Numbered from the stretch's first letter, positions 1 through 7,264 are shown. The stretch: DNA of 10,697 nt from Candidatus Glassbacteria bacterium RIFCSPLOWO2_12_FULL_58_11 (GCA_001780825.1 MFIX01000108.1:795-11491), one strand, 5' to 3'. Notes: a model not told the origin generated them from the sequence alone. Numbers and translations: made by a program.

Positions 1-212
1 ACGATGAACGCTCTTTCTGCGCTGAATGCCATCTCGAGCGCAATGTTTACCCGCGCTCGCACCAGCGCTCCTCCTGGGCTAATACGGTAAGCGGCGGCGC
101 GCACCGCCTTCAGGCGGAGATCAATATCGAGCAGTGCGTGGTCTGCCACAGCGATGAGCCGGATACCGAGCCTGTCTGCGCGGCTTGTCACCAGGGAAAA
201 TCCGAGCAGTGA
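1..212 (+). CDS. Multiheme c-type cytochrome, 3' end only
   Basis: This is the last 69 codons of a gene entering from the left edge, read in the frame starting at base 3 and ending with TGA at 210-212. Three haem-attachment motifs are visible in this tail: CAECH, CVVCH and CAACH. Additional His residues (SHQ, GAHR) could serve as distal ligands. The fragment ends in a short hydrophilic tail (HQGKSEQ) with no C-terminal membrane segment. The protein is therefore a periplasmic or exported multiheme cytochrome of unknown total haem number. The start of the next gene lies at or just after this stop, so the two are probably co-transcribed. The N-terminus, and thus any signal peptide, anchor or enzymatic domain, is outside the window, so the family cannot be named. 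Confidence 0.85.
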   Translation, partial: DERSFCAECHLERNVYPRSHQRSSWANTVSGGAHRLQAEINIEQCVVCHSDEPDTEPVCAACHQGKSEQ

Positions 213-232
213 ACAGTTTTGGAGCCGGTAAA

Positions 233-2074
233 TTGAAGAAGCAATATTCGACATATCTTTTTCTGCTGATGGCGCTGTCTCTGCTTCTCTGGAGCGGTTG
301 CGCCGAGCGCAAGAATCCGAGCCAGCCGGAGAAAGTCCATCCCGCCGAATGGATTAAGACCGATTCCCAGGATTTCCACGGGGCCAAGATTGCCGCGGCC
401 GGGCTGATCTCCTGCTCGAGCTGCCACGGCGAGGACTATCGCGGCGGAACCAGCGAGGTTAGCTGTTTCGATTGCCACAACGGTCCGAGCGGACATCCAA
501 CCGGATACCTGATACCCACTTCTGCGGCTTTCCACGGCAAGAAGATCGCCGAAGAGGGCTTGACAGGCTGCGCGGTTTGCCACGGTACGGATTACAAGGG
601 CAAAGCCAACAGCGGAGTTTCCTGCTACAAGTGTCACAACGGGCCGAGCGGCCATCCTTCCACAGGATTTCTGGACAAGACAAATCAGAATTTCCACGGT
701 CTGTCGGCCAGCCGTCTCGGAATTAAAGCCTGCGCGGAATGCCACGGCGTGGATTATAAAGGTATTGAGGGCAACGGCAGCTCCTGCTTCGAGTGCCACA
801 ACGGGCCGAGCGGGCATCCCTCGAGCGGCTGGCTCGATCCGGCGGACGCCAAGTTCCACGGTCAGCGTCTGGCCGCCACCGGCACCGCCTATTGCGCGGG
901 CTGCCACGGCGCGGATTTCAAAGGCGGGGATGCCGGGGTGAGCTGCTTCGAGTGCCACAACGGGCCCAGCGGGCACCCCTCGGCCGGCTGGCTGGATAAA
1001 ACCAACGCCAGCTTCCACGGGCTGGCCGCCAGCACCCGCGGGCTGTCCGCTTGCGCGGAGTGCCACGGCACGGATTTCAAGGGCGGTACGAGCGGCGTCT
1101 CCTGCAGTGAGTGCCATTCCACTCAGAGCGGCCATCCCGCCAGCGGCTGGATGACCTCCGGCGCCCCGAACTTCCACGGCGCCCGTCTGGCAGAAACCGG
1201 CGAGAACTACTGTGCAGGCTGCCACGGGGCTGATTTCAAGGGCGGCTCCGTGAACGTCAGCTGCTACACCTGCCATGACGGTCCAAGCGGGCATCCGGCC
1301 ACCGGCTGGCTCGATAAGACCAGTGAAACCTTCCACGGCCTGGCCGCCAGCAGCCGCGGGTTGAAAGCCTGCGCGGTCTGCCACGGCGCGGATTACCTGG
1401 GCGGGATCAGCGGCCAATCCTGCGGCGAGTGCCACACCGACCAGAGCGGGCACCCCTCGGCCGGCTGGCTGGTGCAGGGCGATGAGCATTTCCACGGCGC
1501 CCGTTTGGCCGAGACCGGTACGGCTTATTGCGCCGGCTGTCACGGCGCGGACTACAAGGGCGGCGATGCCGGGGTGAGTTGTTTCACCTGCCACAATGGC
1601 CCGAGCGGACACCCGGCCGGCGGCTGGCTGTCCAAGTCCAGCTCGAATTTCCACGGCCTGGCTGCCAGCGGCCGCGGGTTACCGGCTTGCGCGGCCTGCC
1701 ACGGGCAGGACTTCGAGGGCGGGATCAGCGGCCAATCCTGCAAGATCTGCCACGCCGACCAGAGCGGGCATCCATCGACCGGCTGGCTTAATTCCAAAGA
1801 TAGTAATTTCCACGGCTTGCGCGTGTCCCAGACCGGGACCCAGTACTGCGCGGGATGCCACGGGGCTGACTATAAGGGCGGGGACGCCGGGGTGAGCTGC
1901 TATACCTGTCATAATGGGCCGAGCGGCCATCCTCTCGGCTGGTTCGATTCAAAAAGCGCCGAATTCCACGGCACGAAAGTGGAAAATGAGGGAACCACCG
2001 GCTGCACCCTCTGTCACGGAGCGGACCTGTCCGGCGGCATCTCCGGGATAGCCTGCTCCCTGTGCCATCAATGA
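233..2074 (+). CDS. 22-haem tandem-repeat c-type cytochrome, predicted lipoprotein
   Basis: Predicted exported electron carrier of 613 residues from the chosen TTG start. TTG233 has GGAG at 221-224, 8 nt upstream. The in-frame GTG209, which overlaps the preceding TGA, is an alternative start. The N-terminus has basic residues, a Leu-rich core and LWSGC at residues 19-23, a lipobox-like site (Trp at -3 is atypical) predicting lipidation at Cys23. The rest is eleven units of about 53 residues. Each unit runs HP..GW, FHG, CxxCHG, a Gly-rich stretch, then CxxCH, giving 22 CxxCH motifs and no other domain. Each unit also carries two non-CxxCH His (HP and FHG), enough for bis-His ligation of every haem. 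Its position beside other cytochromes suggests a periplasmic or outer-membrane electron conduit. Cytochrome identity is certain; surface location is inferred. I do not recognise a named family. Confidence 0.93.
   Translation: MKKQYSTYLFLLMALSLLLWSGCAERKNPSQPEKVHPAEWIKTDSQDFHGAKIAAAGLISCSSCHGEDYRGGTSEVSCFDCHNGPSGHPTGYLIPTSAAFHGKKIAEEGLTGCAVCHGTDYKGKANSGVSCYKCHNGPSGHPSTGFLDKTNQNFHGLSASRLGIKACAECHGVDYKGIEGNGSSCFECHNGPSGHPSSGWLDPADAKFHGQRLAATGTAYCAGCHGADFKGGDAGVSCFECHNGPSGHPSAGWLDKTNASFHGLAASTRGLSACAECHGTDFKGGTSGVSCSECHSTQSGHPASGWMTSGAPNFHGARLAETGENYCAGCHGADFKGGSVNVSCYTCHDGPSGHPATGWLDKTSETFHGLAASSRGLKACAVCHGADYLGGISGQSCGECHTDQSGHPSAGWLVQGDEHFHGARLAETGTAYCAGCHGADYKGGDAGVSCFTCHNGPSGHPAGGWLSKSSSNFHGLAASGRGLPACAACHGQDFEGGISGQSCKICHADQSGHPSTGWLNSKDSNFHGLRVSQTGTQYCAGCHGADYKGGDAGVSCYTCHNGPSGHPLGWFDSKSAEFHGTKVENEGTTGCTLCHGADLSGGISGIACSLCHQ
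338..2071 (+). repeat. Coding tandem repeat, 11 units of about 159 bp
   Basis: The codons for the FHG motif start at 374, 530, 692, 854, 1013, 1172, 1331, 1490, 1649, 1808 and 1964. The spacing is 156, 162, 162, then six intervals of exactly 159, then 156. All length changes are multiples of three, so the frame is kept. From unit 3 on, units alternate between two flavours. Odd units 5, 7 and 9 read GLAAS.RGL.AC. Even units 6 and 8 read ARLAETG..YCAGCHGAD, with 4 and 10 close to this. The higher-order period is therefore 318 bp. A 23-nt string beginning GCGGGATCAGCGGCC is identical at 1401-1423 and 1719-1741, exactly 318 nt apart. This points to expansion by duplication of two-unit blocks. Confidence 0.95.
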
Positions 2075-2166
2075 GCCCTTTGCCGGTTCCCAGTCTTTAT
2101 TATTCCCTCCGGGCGTCCGGACATCCTTTAGACGCTGAGAGTCCCGGAACTCCTCAGCCGGCCATC

Positions 2167-2193
2167 TTCCGGAAATATCTTCCATATTCGGAA
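2167..2193 (+). other. Imperfect hairpin in the 2075-2255 gap
   Basis: TTCCG-GA-AATAT and ATATTCGGAA pair as ten base pairs with a two-base bulge and a CTTCC loop. It lies between the 22-haem and 18-haem genes. A T-run (2227-2233) follows, but more than 30 nt downstream, so this is not a classic intrinsic terminator. It could be an mRNA processing or stability element, or chance. Confidence 0.3.
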
Positions 2194-2255
2194 AGTCAAG
2201 CGGCCGGAGTGCAGTTCAGGGACTTATTTTTTTAATGTCGTGAGCGGCAATTAAT

Positions 2256-4256
2256 ATGACGAAAACCAGAAAAATCTTTTTATACTCCGCTGGCGGGATT
2301 GTCCTTCTGCTACTGCTAGGTATCGGCTCGATGGAGTACACTTCGCGCTCCGAGTTCTGCAACCCCTGCCATTATATGGAGCCCTTTTATCAGGCCTGGA
2401 AACATTCCTCGCACAATAACGTGGCCTGTATCCAGTGCCACTACCCGCCGGGTATTCTGTCGACGTTCGAGGGCAAGGTAAAGGGCCTGGAACAGCTCTT
2501 CAAGTACGCCACCCAGAGCTACCGCAGATCCAAGCCCTGGGCCGAGATACCGGACGCGAGCTGCCTGCGCGAGGGCTGCCACGAGGCCCGGCTGCTCGAG
2601 GGGAAAGTAAAATTCAAGGAAAATATCACTTTCGACCATACCCCGCACCTGACTCAGCTCAGAAGAGGTAAGCAGCTCCGCTGCACGAGCTGCCATTCGC
2701 AGATCGTCCAGGGCGAGCATATATCGGTCACCGAAACCACCTGTTTTCTCTGCCATTTCAAGGGGCTGGAGGATGAAATTGCCCCGGCCAAGTGCACCAG
2801 CTGTCACGATGCGCCGGTAGCCACCCCTGAGCGGCAGGTCAGTTACGACCACACCCAGGTCAGGGAGCATAATATTTCCTGCATGAAATGCCACGGCCAG
2901 ATGGTGGTGGGCGATGGCGCCGTTCCCATGGAAAACTGCATGAACTGCCATTTCGAGAAGGAGCGGCTGGCCCGCTATTCGGACACCACCTTTGTCCACC
3001 TGAACCATATCACCAAGCACAAGATCGAGTGCCAGCAGTGCCACCTGGCGATCCAGCATAAGAGCGTCTCCCGCAGCGCGGCGGTCAAGCCGGACTGCAA
3101 CGCCTGCCATCCGGACTACCACAAGGTACAGGAGGAGCTGTTCCTGGGGACCGGCGGCTACGGGGTTGAGAACCATCCAAGCCCGATGTTCGAGGGCGGC
3201 CTGAACTGCCAGGCCTGCCACATCTTTCATAAGGACCTGGGAGGCTTCCAGCCTGCCGGAGAAACCTTCGTGGCGCGTGGAGAATCTTGCGAACCTTGCC
3301 ACGGCAAGGGTTACGGCAAGCTGCTCGAGGCCTGGCGGATCTCCACCGATGAGCGGCTGAAATCGATCGATGTAAGCGCCCGGATTGTCGAGCGGGAGCT
3401 GGTGCGGGCCGATACCACCCGCGGCCGCGGCAAGGCGGGCCGGGAGTTGTACAACAAGGCGCTGTACAATTACCACATGGTGGAGTTCGGCAAGGGCGTG
3501 CATAATATCACCTACACCGACCGGCTCCTGCAGGCGGCCCATTCGATGCTCGGACAGGCCCTCGAGGCCGCCGGATCGCCAGCCCGGCTGACGGCTTATA
3601 AATGGTCGAGCCAGCTCGCGCCTTCGGAATGCGCCAACTGCCACGAACAAAACGTGGAAAAAGATACGGTTCAGGTGTTCGGCTTGGAGTTCAACCACCG
3701 CCGCCACCTCGAGAAAGCGGGCATCGACAACTGCAAGACTTGCCACTCCAATATGCGGCGCCACGGCGAAATGGTGCTCGAGCGCAACGATTGCCTGAAC
3801 TGCCACCACAAGGCCGAGCGGACCGCGCAGGAAAACTGCGCTCCCTGCCATGAGTCACAGAACGCGGTCTATACCGGCACGGCTTTCGGCGCCGGCACTC
3901 CGGACCCGATGCAGGAGGCGGAGGTCACCTGCCAGCAATGCCACCTGAACGAGGACCAGGCGGTGGTCCGGCCGGAGGGGAAAGCCTGCCTGACCTGCCA
4001 CGACGAGGGTTACGACAAGATGCTGGCGGAGTGGCAGAGCGAGAACGCTGAAAAATTACAGAACATAGAGAAACTGCTGGACCGGGCGGATTCCGCGGGA
4101 GTCTCCACGGCGAACCGAGGTCGTGTCGCGAGCTTGCGCGCCATGGCGGACCTGCTCGAGCAGGACGGGAGCCGGGGTGCCCACAACAGCGCGCTGTACC
4201 AGGAATACCTGGACCGGATTGGCACGCAGCTCAGCGAGCTTGTGCCTTACCGGTAA
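2256..4256 (+). CDS. 18-haem membrane-anchored c-type cytochrome with NapC/NirT-like N-terminus
   Basis: A 666-residue predicted inner-membrane-anchored, periplasm-facing cytochrome. Residues 6-25 form an uncleaved-type membrane anchor. It is followed by CNPCHYM (35-41) and CIQCH (58-62), the spacing and Met typical of the start of NapC/NirT/NrfH quinol dehydrogenases. There are 17 CxxCH motifs plus one CX4CH (Cys103-His109). Haem-poor helical stretches at about 352-440 and 582-666 each contain a G.HN motif (414-417, 641-644). The region 101-440 resembles 457-666, so the protein contains an internal duplication. The ATG at 2256 follows a 181-nt gap and has only a weak GAG-type ribosome site (2242-2244). 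Likely roles are quinol oxidation through the N-terminal domain and long-range transfer across the periplasm. No catalytic site is recognisable, so the acceptor is unknown. Confidence 0.92.
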   Translation: MTKTRKIFLYSAGGIVLLLLLGIGSMEYTSRSEFCNPCHYMEPFYQAWKHSSHNNVACIQCHYPPGILSTFEGKVKGLEQLFKYATQSYRRSKPWAEIPDASCLREGCHEARLLEGKVKFKENITFDHTPHLTQLRRGKQLRCTSCHSQIVQGEHISVTETTCFLCHFKGLEDEIAPAKCTSCHDAPVATPERQVSYDHTQVREHNISCMKCHGQMVVGDGAVPMENCMNCHFEKERLARYSDTTFVHLNHITKHKIECQQCHLAIQHKSVSRSAAVKPDCNACHPDYHKVQEELFLGTGGYGVENHPSPMFEGGLNCQACHIFHKDLGGFQPAGETFVARGESCEPCHGKGYGKLLEAWRISTDERLKSIDVSARIVERELVRADTTRGRGKAGRELYNKALYNYHMVEFGKGVHNITYTDRLLQAAHSMLGQALEAAGSPARLTAYKWSSQLAPSECANCHEQNVEKDTVQVFGLEFNHRRHLEKAGIDNCKTCHSNMRRHGEMVLERNDCLNCHHKAERTAQENCAPCHESQNAVYTGTAFGAGTPDPMQEAEVTCQQCHLNEDQAVVRPEGKACLTCHDEGYDKMLAEWQSENAEKLQNIEKLLDRADSAGVSTANRGRVASLRAMADLLEQDGSRGAHNSALYQEYLDRIGTQLSELVPYR

Positions 4257-4262
4257 CTTTTT
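4221..4262 (+). terminator. Weak terminator-like structure at the end of the 18-haem gene
   Basis: GGCAC/GTGCC and AGCTC/GAGCT stack into a hairpin with a GC/T internal loop and a three-base AGC loop (4221-4246). It overlaps the last codons. The ten-base palindrome TTACCGGTAA (4247-4256) follows, then TTTTT at 4258-4262. The T-run is 11 nt from the hairpin, further than in a canonical intrinsic terminator, so termination here is possible but not secure. Confidence 0.3.
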
Positions 4263-4338
4263 GATATCTTTGTACGTTTCAATAAGTTGTAAGACTATAA
4301 ATATTCATCAAACGTGTTCCTTGCCCGGCTGAATAAGC

Positions 4339-4367
4339 TTGATTTTTATTTATCAATCAGGTAAAAT
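4339..4367 (+). promoter_or_regulatory. Candidate sigma70-type promoter ahead of the octahaem gene
   Basis: TTGATT (4339-4344), a 17-nt spacer, then TAAAAT (4362-4367), in an AT-rich stretch of the 275-nt gap. The match is 4/6 and 5/6 to the -35 and -10 consensus with ideal spacing. It would drive the octahaem-NrfC-NrfD genes, and possibly the downstream Rieske/cytochrome b set, with a 5' leader of about 160 nt. The assignment is from sequence match only. Confidence 0.4.
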
Positions 4368-4458
4368 GTCTGTGCCGATCAGCCTTTCGGCGGGCGGGCC
4401 CGGACGCTGACCGGGTGTTCCGGACTCCTCTCTGCAGAATTTCCGCAATCAGAATATT

Positions 4459-4485
4459 ATGCATTCCACTATAGTTGGAATACAT
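4459..4485. promoter_or_regulatory. 27-nt dyad, possible operator or leader hairpin
   Basis: ATGCATTCCA (4459-4468) and TGGAATACAT (4476-4485) are inverted repeats matching at 9 of 10 positions around the 7-nt centre CTATAGT. The element sits 46 nt upstream of the octahaem start and about 90 nt downstream of the candidate promoter. It may bind a dimeric regulator or form a hairpin in the 5' leader. No regulator gene is present in the window to pair it with. Confidence 0.35.
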
Positions 4486-4531
4486 CGTTAAAAAAAATTC
4501 GACTTGGCCGGCCGCGGAGGAGAAATTTTCA

Positions 4532-5296
4532 TTGGATATAATTAGAAAAATCTGGAATGCTCTGCCCTTCCCGGATCAGACCAAGCGGCTGCTGATTATT
4601 TTCGTCTTTTTTATCACGGGGTGGCTGGTTGTCCGCCATCACCTGGTGCCACCCACTTTTGGCCAGCGCGGTTACTACCGCGCCGCGGCGGTGGATTCGA
4701 TCGCCGCGCTGCCAATCTCTTTTGTCGGCCAGTCCCAGTGCGTGGAGTGCCATGTCGATGAGGGAGCGGTCAAGACGGCGAGCTATCACCGGGATGTCTC
4801 CTGCGAGGTGTGCCACGGCCCCGGGGCCAAACACCTGGACGACCCCTCGGCCAACTCGCTCCTGCCCGCGAAAGAACGCACTCTGTGCACGGTCTGCCAC
4901 AGCTACACGGCCTCCAAGCCGACCGGATTTCCGCAGATCGAACCGCTGACGCATAACCCGGCCGATCCCTGTATCAAATGCCATAATCCGCACGATCCCA
5001 AGCCGCCGACCACTCCCTCCGCCTGCGGAGCTTGTCACGGCGAGATTGCGCGCACCAAATCGGTTTCCCATCACGCCTCGCTCGAATGCACGTTCTGCCA
5101 CCAGACCCAGGAATTGCACAAGATCAGTCCCAGAGCGGCCATACCGGGAAAACCGGCCAACCGGGATTTTTGCGGCGGCTGCCACAGCCGGAGCGCCGAC
5201 AGTCCCAAGGAAATACCCAGAGTGGATATGGATTCCCACGGCGATGGGCATCTGTGCTGGCAGTGCCATTACCCCCATTACCCAGAGGCTTTGTGA
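4532..5296 (+). CDS. Octahaem c-type cytochrome, N-terminally membrane-anchored
   Basis: A 254-residue cytochrome with eight CxxCH motifs: CVECH, CEVCH, CTVCH, CIKCH, CGACH, CTFCH, CGGCH and CWQCH. I chose the TTG at 4532 because GGAGGAG (4516-4522) lies 9 nt upstream. The upstream in-frame TTG at 4475 has no ribosome site and falls in the dyad. A hydrophobic segment at about residues 19-34 (rich in Ile, Phe and Val) with no clear cleavage site suggests a membrane anchor, with the haem domain in the periplasm. The CEVCHGPGAKH stretch is a style common in multiheme cytochromes of the c554/octahaem superfamilies. The stop overlaps the next start (TGATG), so it is translationally coupled to the NrfC-like subunit. 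It is probably the cytochrome subunit exchanging electrons with the Fe-S/NrfD pair. It is too short to be assigned to a known octahaem reductase. Confidence 0.9.
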   Translation: MDIIRKIWNALPFPDQTKRLLIIFVFFITGWLVVRHHLVPPTFGQRGYYRAAAVDSIAALPISFVGQSQCVECHVDEGAVKTASYHRDVSCEVCHGPGAKHLDDPSANSLLPAKERTLCTVCHSYTASKPTGFPQIEPLTHNPADPCIKCHNPHDPKPPTTPSACGACHGEIARTKSVSHHASLECTFCHQTQELHKISPRAAIPGKPANRDFCGGCHSRSADSPKEIPRVDMDSHGDGHLCWQCHYPHYPEAL

Positions 5297-6060
5297 TGGA
5301 TAGACGCGAAATGGAGATCAGCCGCAGGGAGTTCTTCCAGAAAGCCGCCCTTTCGGGCACCCTGCTGTTCATTATCGGACCGAAGGTGAAAGATTCCGTG
5401 GCCCAGGTGACGGAGAGCGGAGAAACTATTACCCATCACTATGCCATGGGCATCCAGGTCGATAAATGCATCGGCTGCGGGAGATGTGTCAACGGCTGCA
5501 AGATCGAGAACAATGTCCCCCGCGAGCCCTTTTTCTACCGGACCTGGATCGAGCGCTATGTGATCACGGTGGACGGCGACGTGGTAGTGGACAGCCCGGA
5601 TGGCGGGATAAGCGGCTTCCCGGAGACTAAGGAAAAAGATGCGATCCTGCGCTCTTTTTTCATTCCGAAGCTCTGCAATCACTGCGCCAATCCGCCCTGT
5701 GTCCAGGTCTGCCCGGTAGGGGCCACCTTCTCGACCGAGGAGGGCGTGGTGCTGGTGGACAAGGACTATTGTATCGGCTGCCGTTACTGCATCCAGGCCT
5801 GCCCCTACGGCGCGCGCTTCCTCAACCCGGAAACGAAGACCGCGGATAAGTGCACTTTCTGCTACCACCGTCTGGCCAAAGGTCTCGTACCGGCCTGTGT
5901 CGAGGTCTGCCCGACCAGGGCGCGGATTTTCGGCGAGATCGGGGTGCGCAGCAGTCAGCTGACCCGCTTCATGCGCTTTAACGAGCTCCAGGTGTTGAAG
6001 CCAGACCTGAATACCGAACCTCGAGTCTTTTACGCCAACTTGGATGGAGCGGTAAAATAA
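5296..6060 (+). CDS. Tat-exported four-[4Fe-4S] ferredoxin-like subunit (NrfC/DmsB family)
   Basis: A 254-residue periplasmic electron-transfer subunit. The ATG at 5296 overlaps the upstream TGA and has AGAGG (5284-5288) 7 nt away. Residues 9-16 read SRREFFQK, a textbook twin-arginine signal, followed by a hydrophobic stretch (18-28), so the folded Fe-S protein is exported by Tat. Sixteen cysteines fall in four groups: C58/61/64/68, C127/130/135/139, C159/162/165/169 and C186/189/201/205. This is the NrfC/HybA/DmsB arrangement for four [4Fe-4S] clusters. No molybdopterin subunit is present in the window. The NrfD-type gene follows after 2 nt, the standard pairing in which this protein passes electrons between the membrane quinone subunit and a cytochrome. 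In-frame reading continues upstream to 5032, but that part lies inside the octahaem gene and precedes the Tat signal. Confidence 0.95.
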   Translation: MDRREMEISRREFFQKAALSGTLLFIIGPKVKDSVAQVTESGETITHHYAMGIQVDKCIGCGRCVNGCKIENNVPREPFFYRTWIERYVITVDGDVVVDSPDGGISGFPETKEKDAILRSFFIPKLCNHCANPPCVQVCPVGATFSTEEGVVLVDKDYCIGCRYCIQACPYGARFLNPETKTADKCTFCYHRLAKGLVPACVEVCPTRARIFGEIGVRSSQLTRFMRFNELQVLKPDLNTEPRVFYANLDGAVK

Positions 6061-6062
6061 CC

Positions 6063-7262
6063 GTGGATAAACTCATCGAACAATTACAGCACAACCTGTC
6101 TCAGGTGGTAGGCTTCATCTATCCCAACGAGATCGAGCTGCATTGGGGTATCCTGGTCGTGGTTTACCCGTATATCACCGGCCTGGTGGCGGGCGCCTTT
6201 ATCCTGGCCTCGCTCGAAAGAGTGTTCAACGTAAAAGAGATCATGCCCACTTATCGCCTGGCCCTGCTGACGGCGCTCTCGTTCCTGATTGTAGCCCCGC
6301 TGCCGCTGCTGCTGCATCTGGGGCACCCCGAGCGCTCGTTCGAGATCATGATCACCCCGCACCTGCAGTCCGCGATGGCGATGTTCGGGTTCGTCTATAT
6401 CTGGTACCTGATGATGGTGCTGGTGCTGGAAATCTGGTTCGAATACCGCGAGGACCTGGGCCGCTGGGCCAGGAGCGGGAAGGGCTGGAAGAAATATCTG
6501 CATTACCTGCTCACTCTGGGCTCGCTGGACCATTCGGAAAAATCCCTGCGCTTCGACCACAAGGCGGTGACCTTTATCACCATAGTCGGTATCCCCTCCG
6601 CTTTCCTGCTCCACGGCTATGTCGGCTTCATCTTCGGCTCGATCAAGGCCAACCCATGGTGGAGCAGCGTGCTGATGCCGATAGTCTTCCTCTTTTCCGC
6701 CATCGTCTCCGGCATCGCCCTGATGATCCTGGTTTACGGCCTCTCCACGCTGATCCGGGGCAAAAGCATCGACATGGCCTGCATGAACAAGCTCGCCTCG
6801 TACCTGCTCTACGTGCTGATAATCGACCTGTCGCTGGAAACCCTGGATTTCATCCACCGGGTCTATGAGTCGGTCGAGTCGATCAATATCATGGGCCAGC
6901 TCATCTCGCAAAAACTCTTCATCTCGCTGATCGTGGTGCAGTTGCTGCTCGGCACGCTGGCACCCATATCTCTGCTTGTGCTGTCCAAGTTCCTGCGCCT
7001 GCCCGATGAGCTCAAGAGGCTGCTCTTTTTCCTCTCGGCCATCCTGGTGCAGATCGGCATTTTCAGCACGCGCTGGAACGTTGTAATCGGCGGGCAGCTA
7101 TTCAGCAAGAGCCTGCGCGGTCTGACAAATTATAAAATGGAGCTGTTGGGTCTCGAGGGCCTTTTGATAGCCATCGGTCTGCTGGTCCTGCCATTCATCA
7201 TACTGACCGTCATGGTTAAAATCCTGCCGCCCTGGAAGGACCAGAAGCCGGCCGTTTCCTGA
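6063..7262 (+). CDS. nrfD: NrfD/PsrC-family polytopic membrane protein, quinone-interacting
   Basis: A 399-residue integral membrane protein with about nine clear hydrophobic segments (roughly residues 28-51, 63-86, 104-126, 167-193, 201-226, 244-264, 284-308, 318-336 and 361-386). Family landmarks are GHPERSFEIMITPH (87-100), corresponding to the G.PER...(L/I)..P. signature. KANPWWSSVLMP (195-206) and RWNVVIGGQ (337-345) are typical of NrfD, ActC and PsrC proteins. In this family the membrane subunit oxidises or reduces quinone and exchanges electrons with the NrfC-like Fe-S partner, encoded immediately upstream with a 2-nt gap. The start is GTG6063, with GGAG at 6046-6049 as a rather distant ribosome site. 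The symbol denotes family membership; a role in nitrite reduction is not implied, since no NrfA is seen. Confidence 0.93.
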   Translation: MDKLIEQLQHNLSQVVGFIYPNEIELHWGILVVVYPYITGLVAGAFILASLERVFNVKEIMPTYRLALLTALSFLIVAPLPLLLHLGHPERSFEIMITPHLQSAMAMFGFVYIWYLMMVLVLEIWFEYREDLGRWARSGKGWKKYLHYLLTLGSLDHSEKSLRFDHKAVTFITIVGIPSAFLLHGYVGFIFGSIKANPWWSSVLMPIVFLFSAIVSGIALMILVYGLSTLIRGKSIDMACMNKLASYLLYVLIIDLSLETLDFIHRVYESVESINIMGQLISQKLFISLIVVQLLLGTLAPISLLVLSKFLRLPDELKRLLFFLSAILVQIGIFSTRWNVVIGGQLFSKSLRGLTNYKMELLGLEGLLIAIGLLVLPFIILTVMVKILPPWKDQKPAVS

Positions 7263-7264
7263 GC

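Noticed and set aside
188..1654. Long antisense open frame opposite the 22-haem gene
   Set aside because: It is a by-product of GC-rich repeated codons. Its Ala/Gly/Val-rich product has no motif, while the + frame has 22 CxxCH in perfect register.
338..2071. Regular 159-bp repeats considered as CRISPR or a satellite array
   Set aside because: The repeats are fully in frame, encode conserved haem-binding units and have no unique spacers.
2071..2235. 54-codon open frame whose ATG overlaps the 22-haem stop (ATGA)
   Set aside because: The overlap is attractive, but there is no ribosome site and no signal, membrane or cofactor motif. Its composition looks like non-coding DNA with CCGG-rich inverted repeats.
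2316..3851. 511-codon antisense open frame opposite the 18-haem gene
   Set aside because: It mirrors codon bias of the real gene. It has no ribosome site, signal or domain, and the + frame carries clear haem motifs.
4339..4356. FNR-like TTGAT...ATCAA half-sites
   Set aside because: The half-sites are separated by 8 nt, not the 4 nt required by FNR/Crp-type boxes, and they overlap the candidate -35 region by chance-level AT-rich sequence.
5032..5295. Upstream in-frame extension of the Fe-S subunit
   Set aside because: This stretch lies inside the octahaem cytochrome gene in another frame. The Tat motif sits at the N-terminus only if translation starts at 5296.
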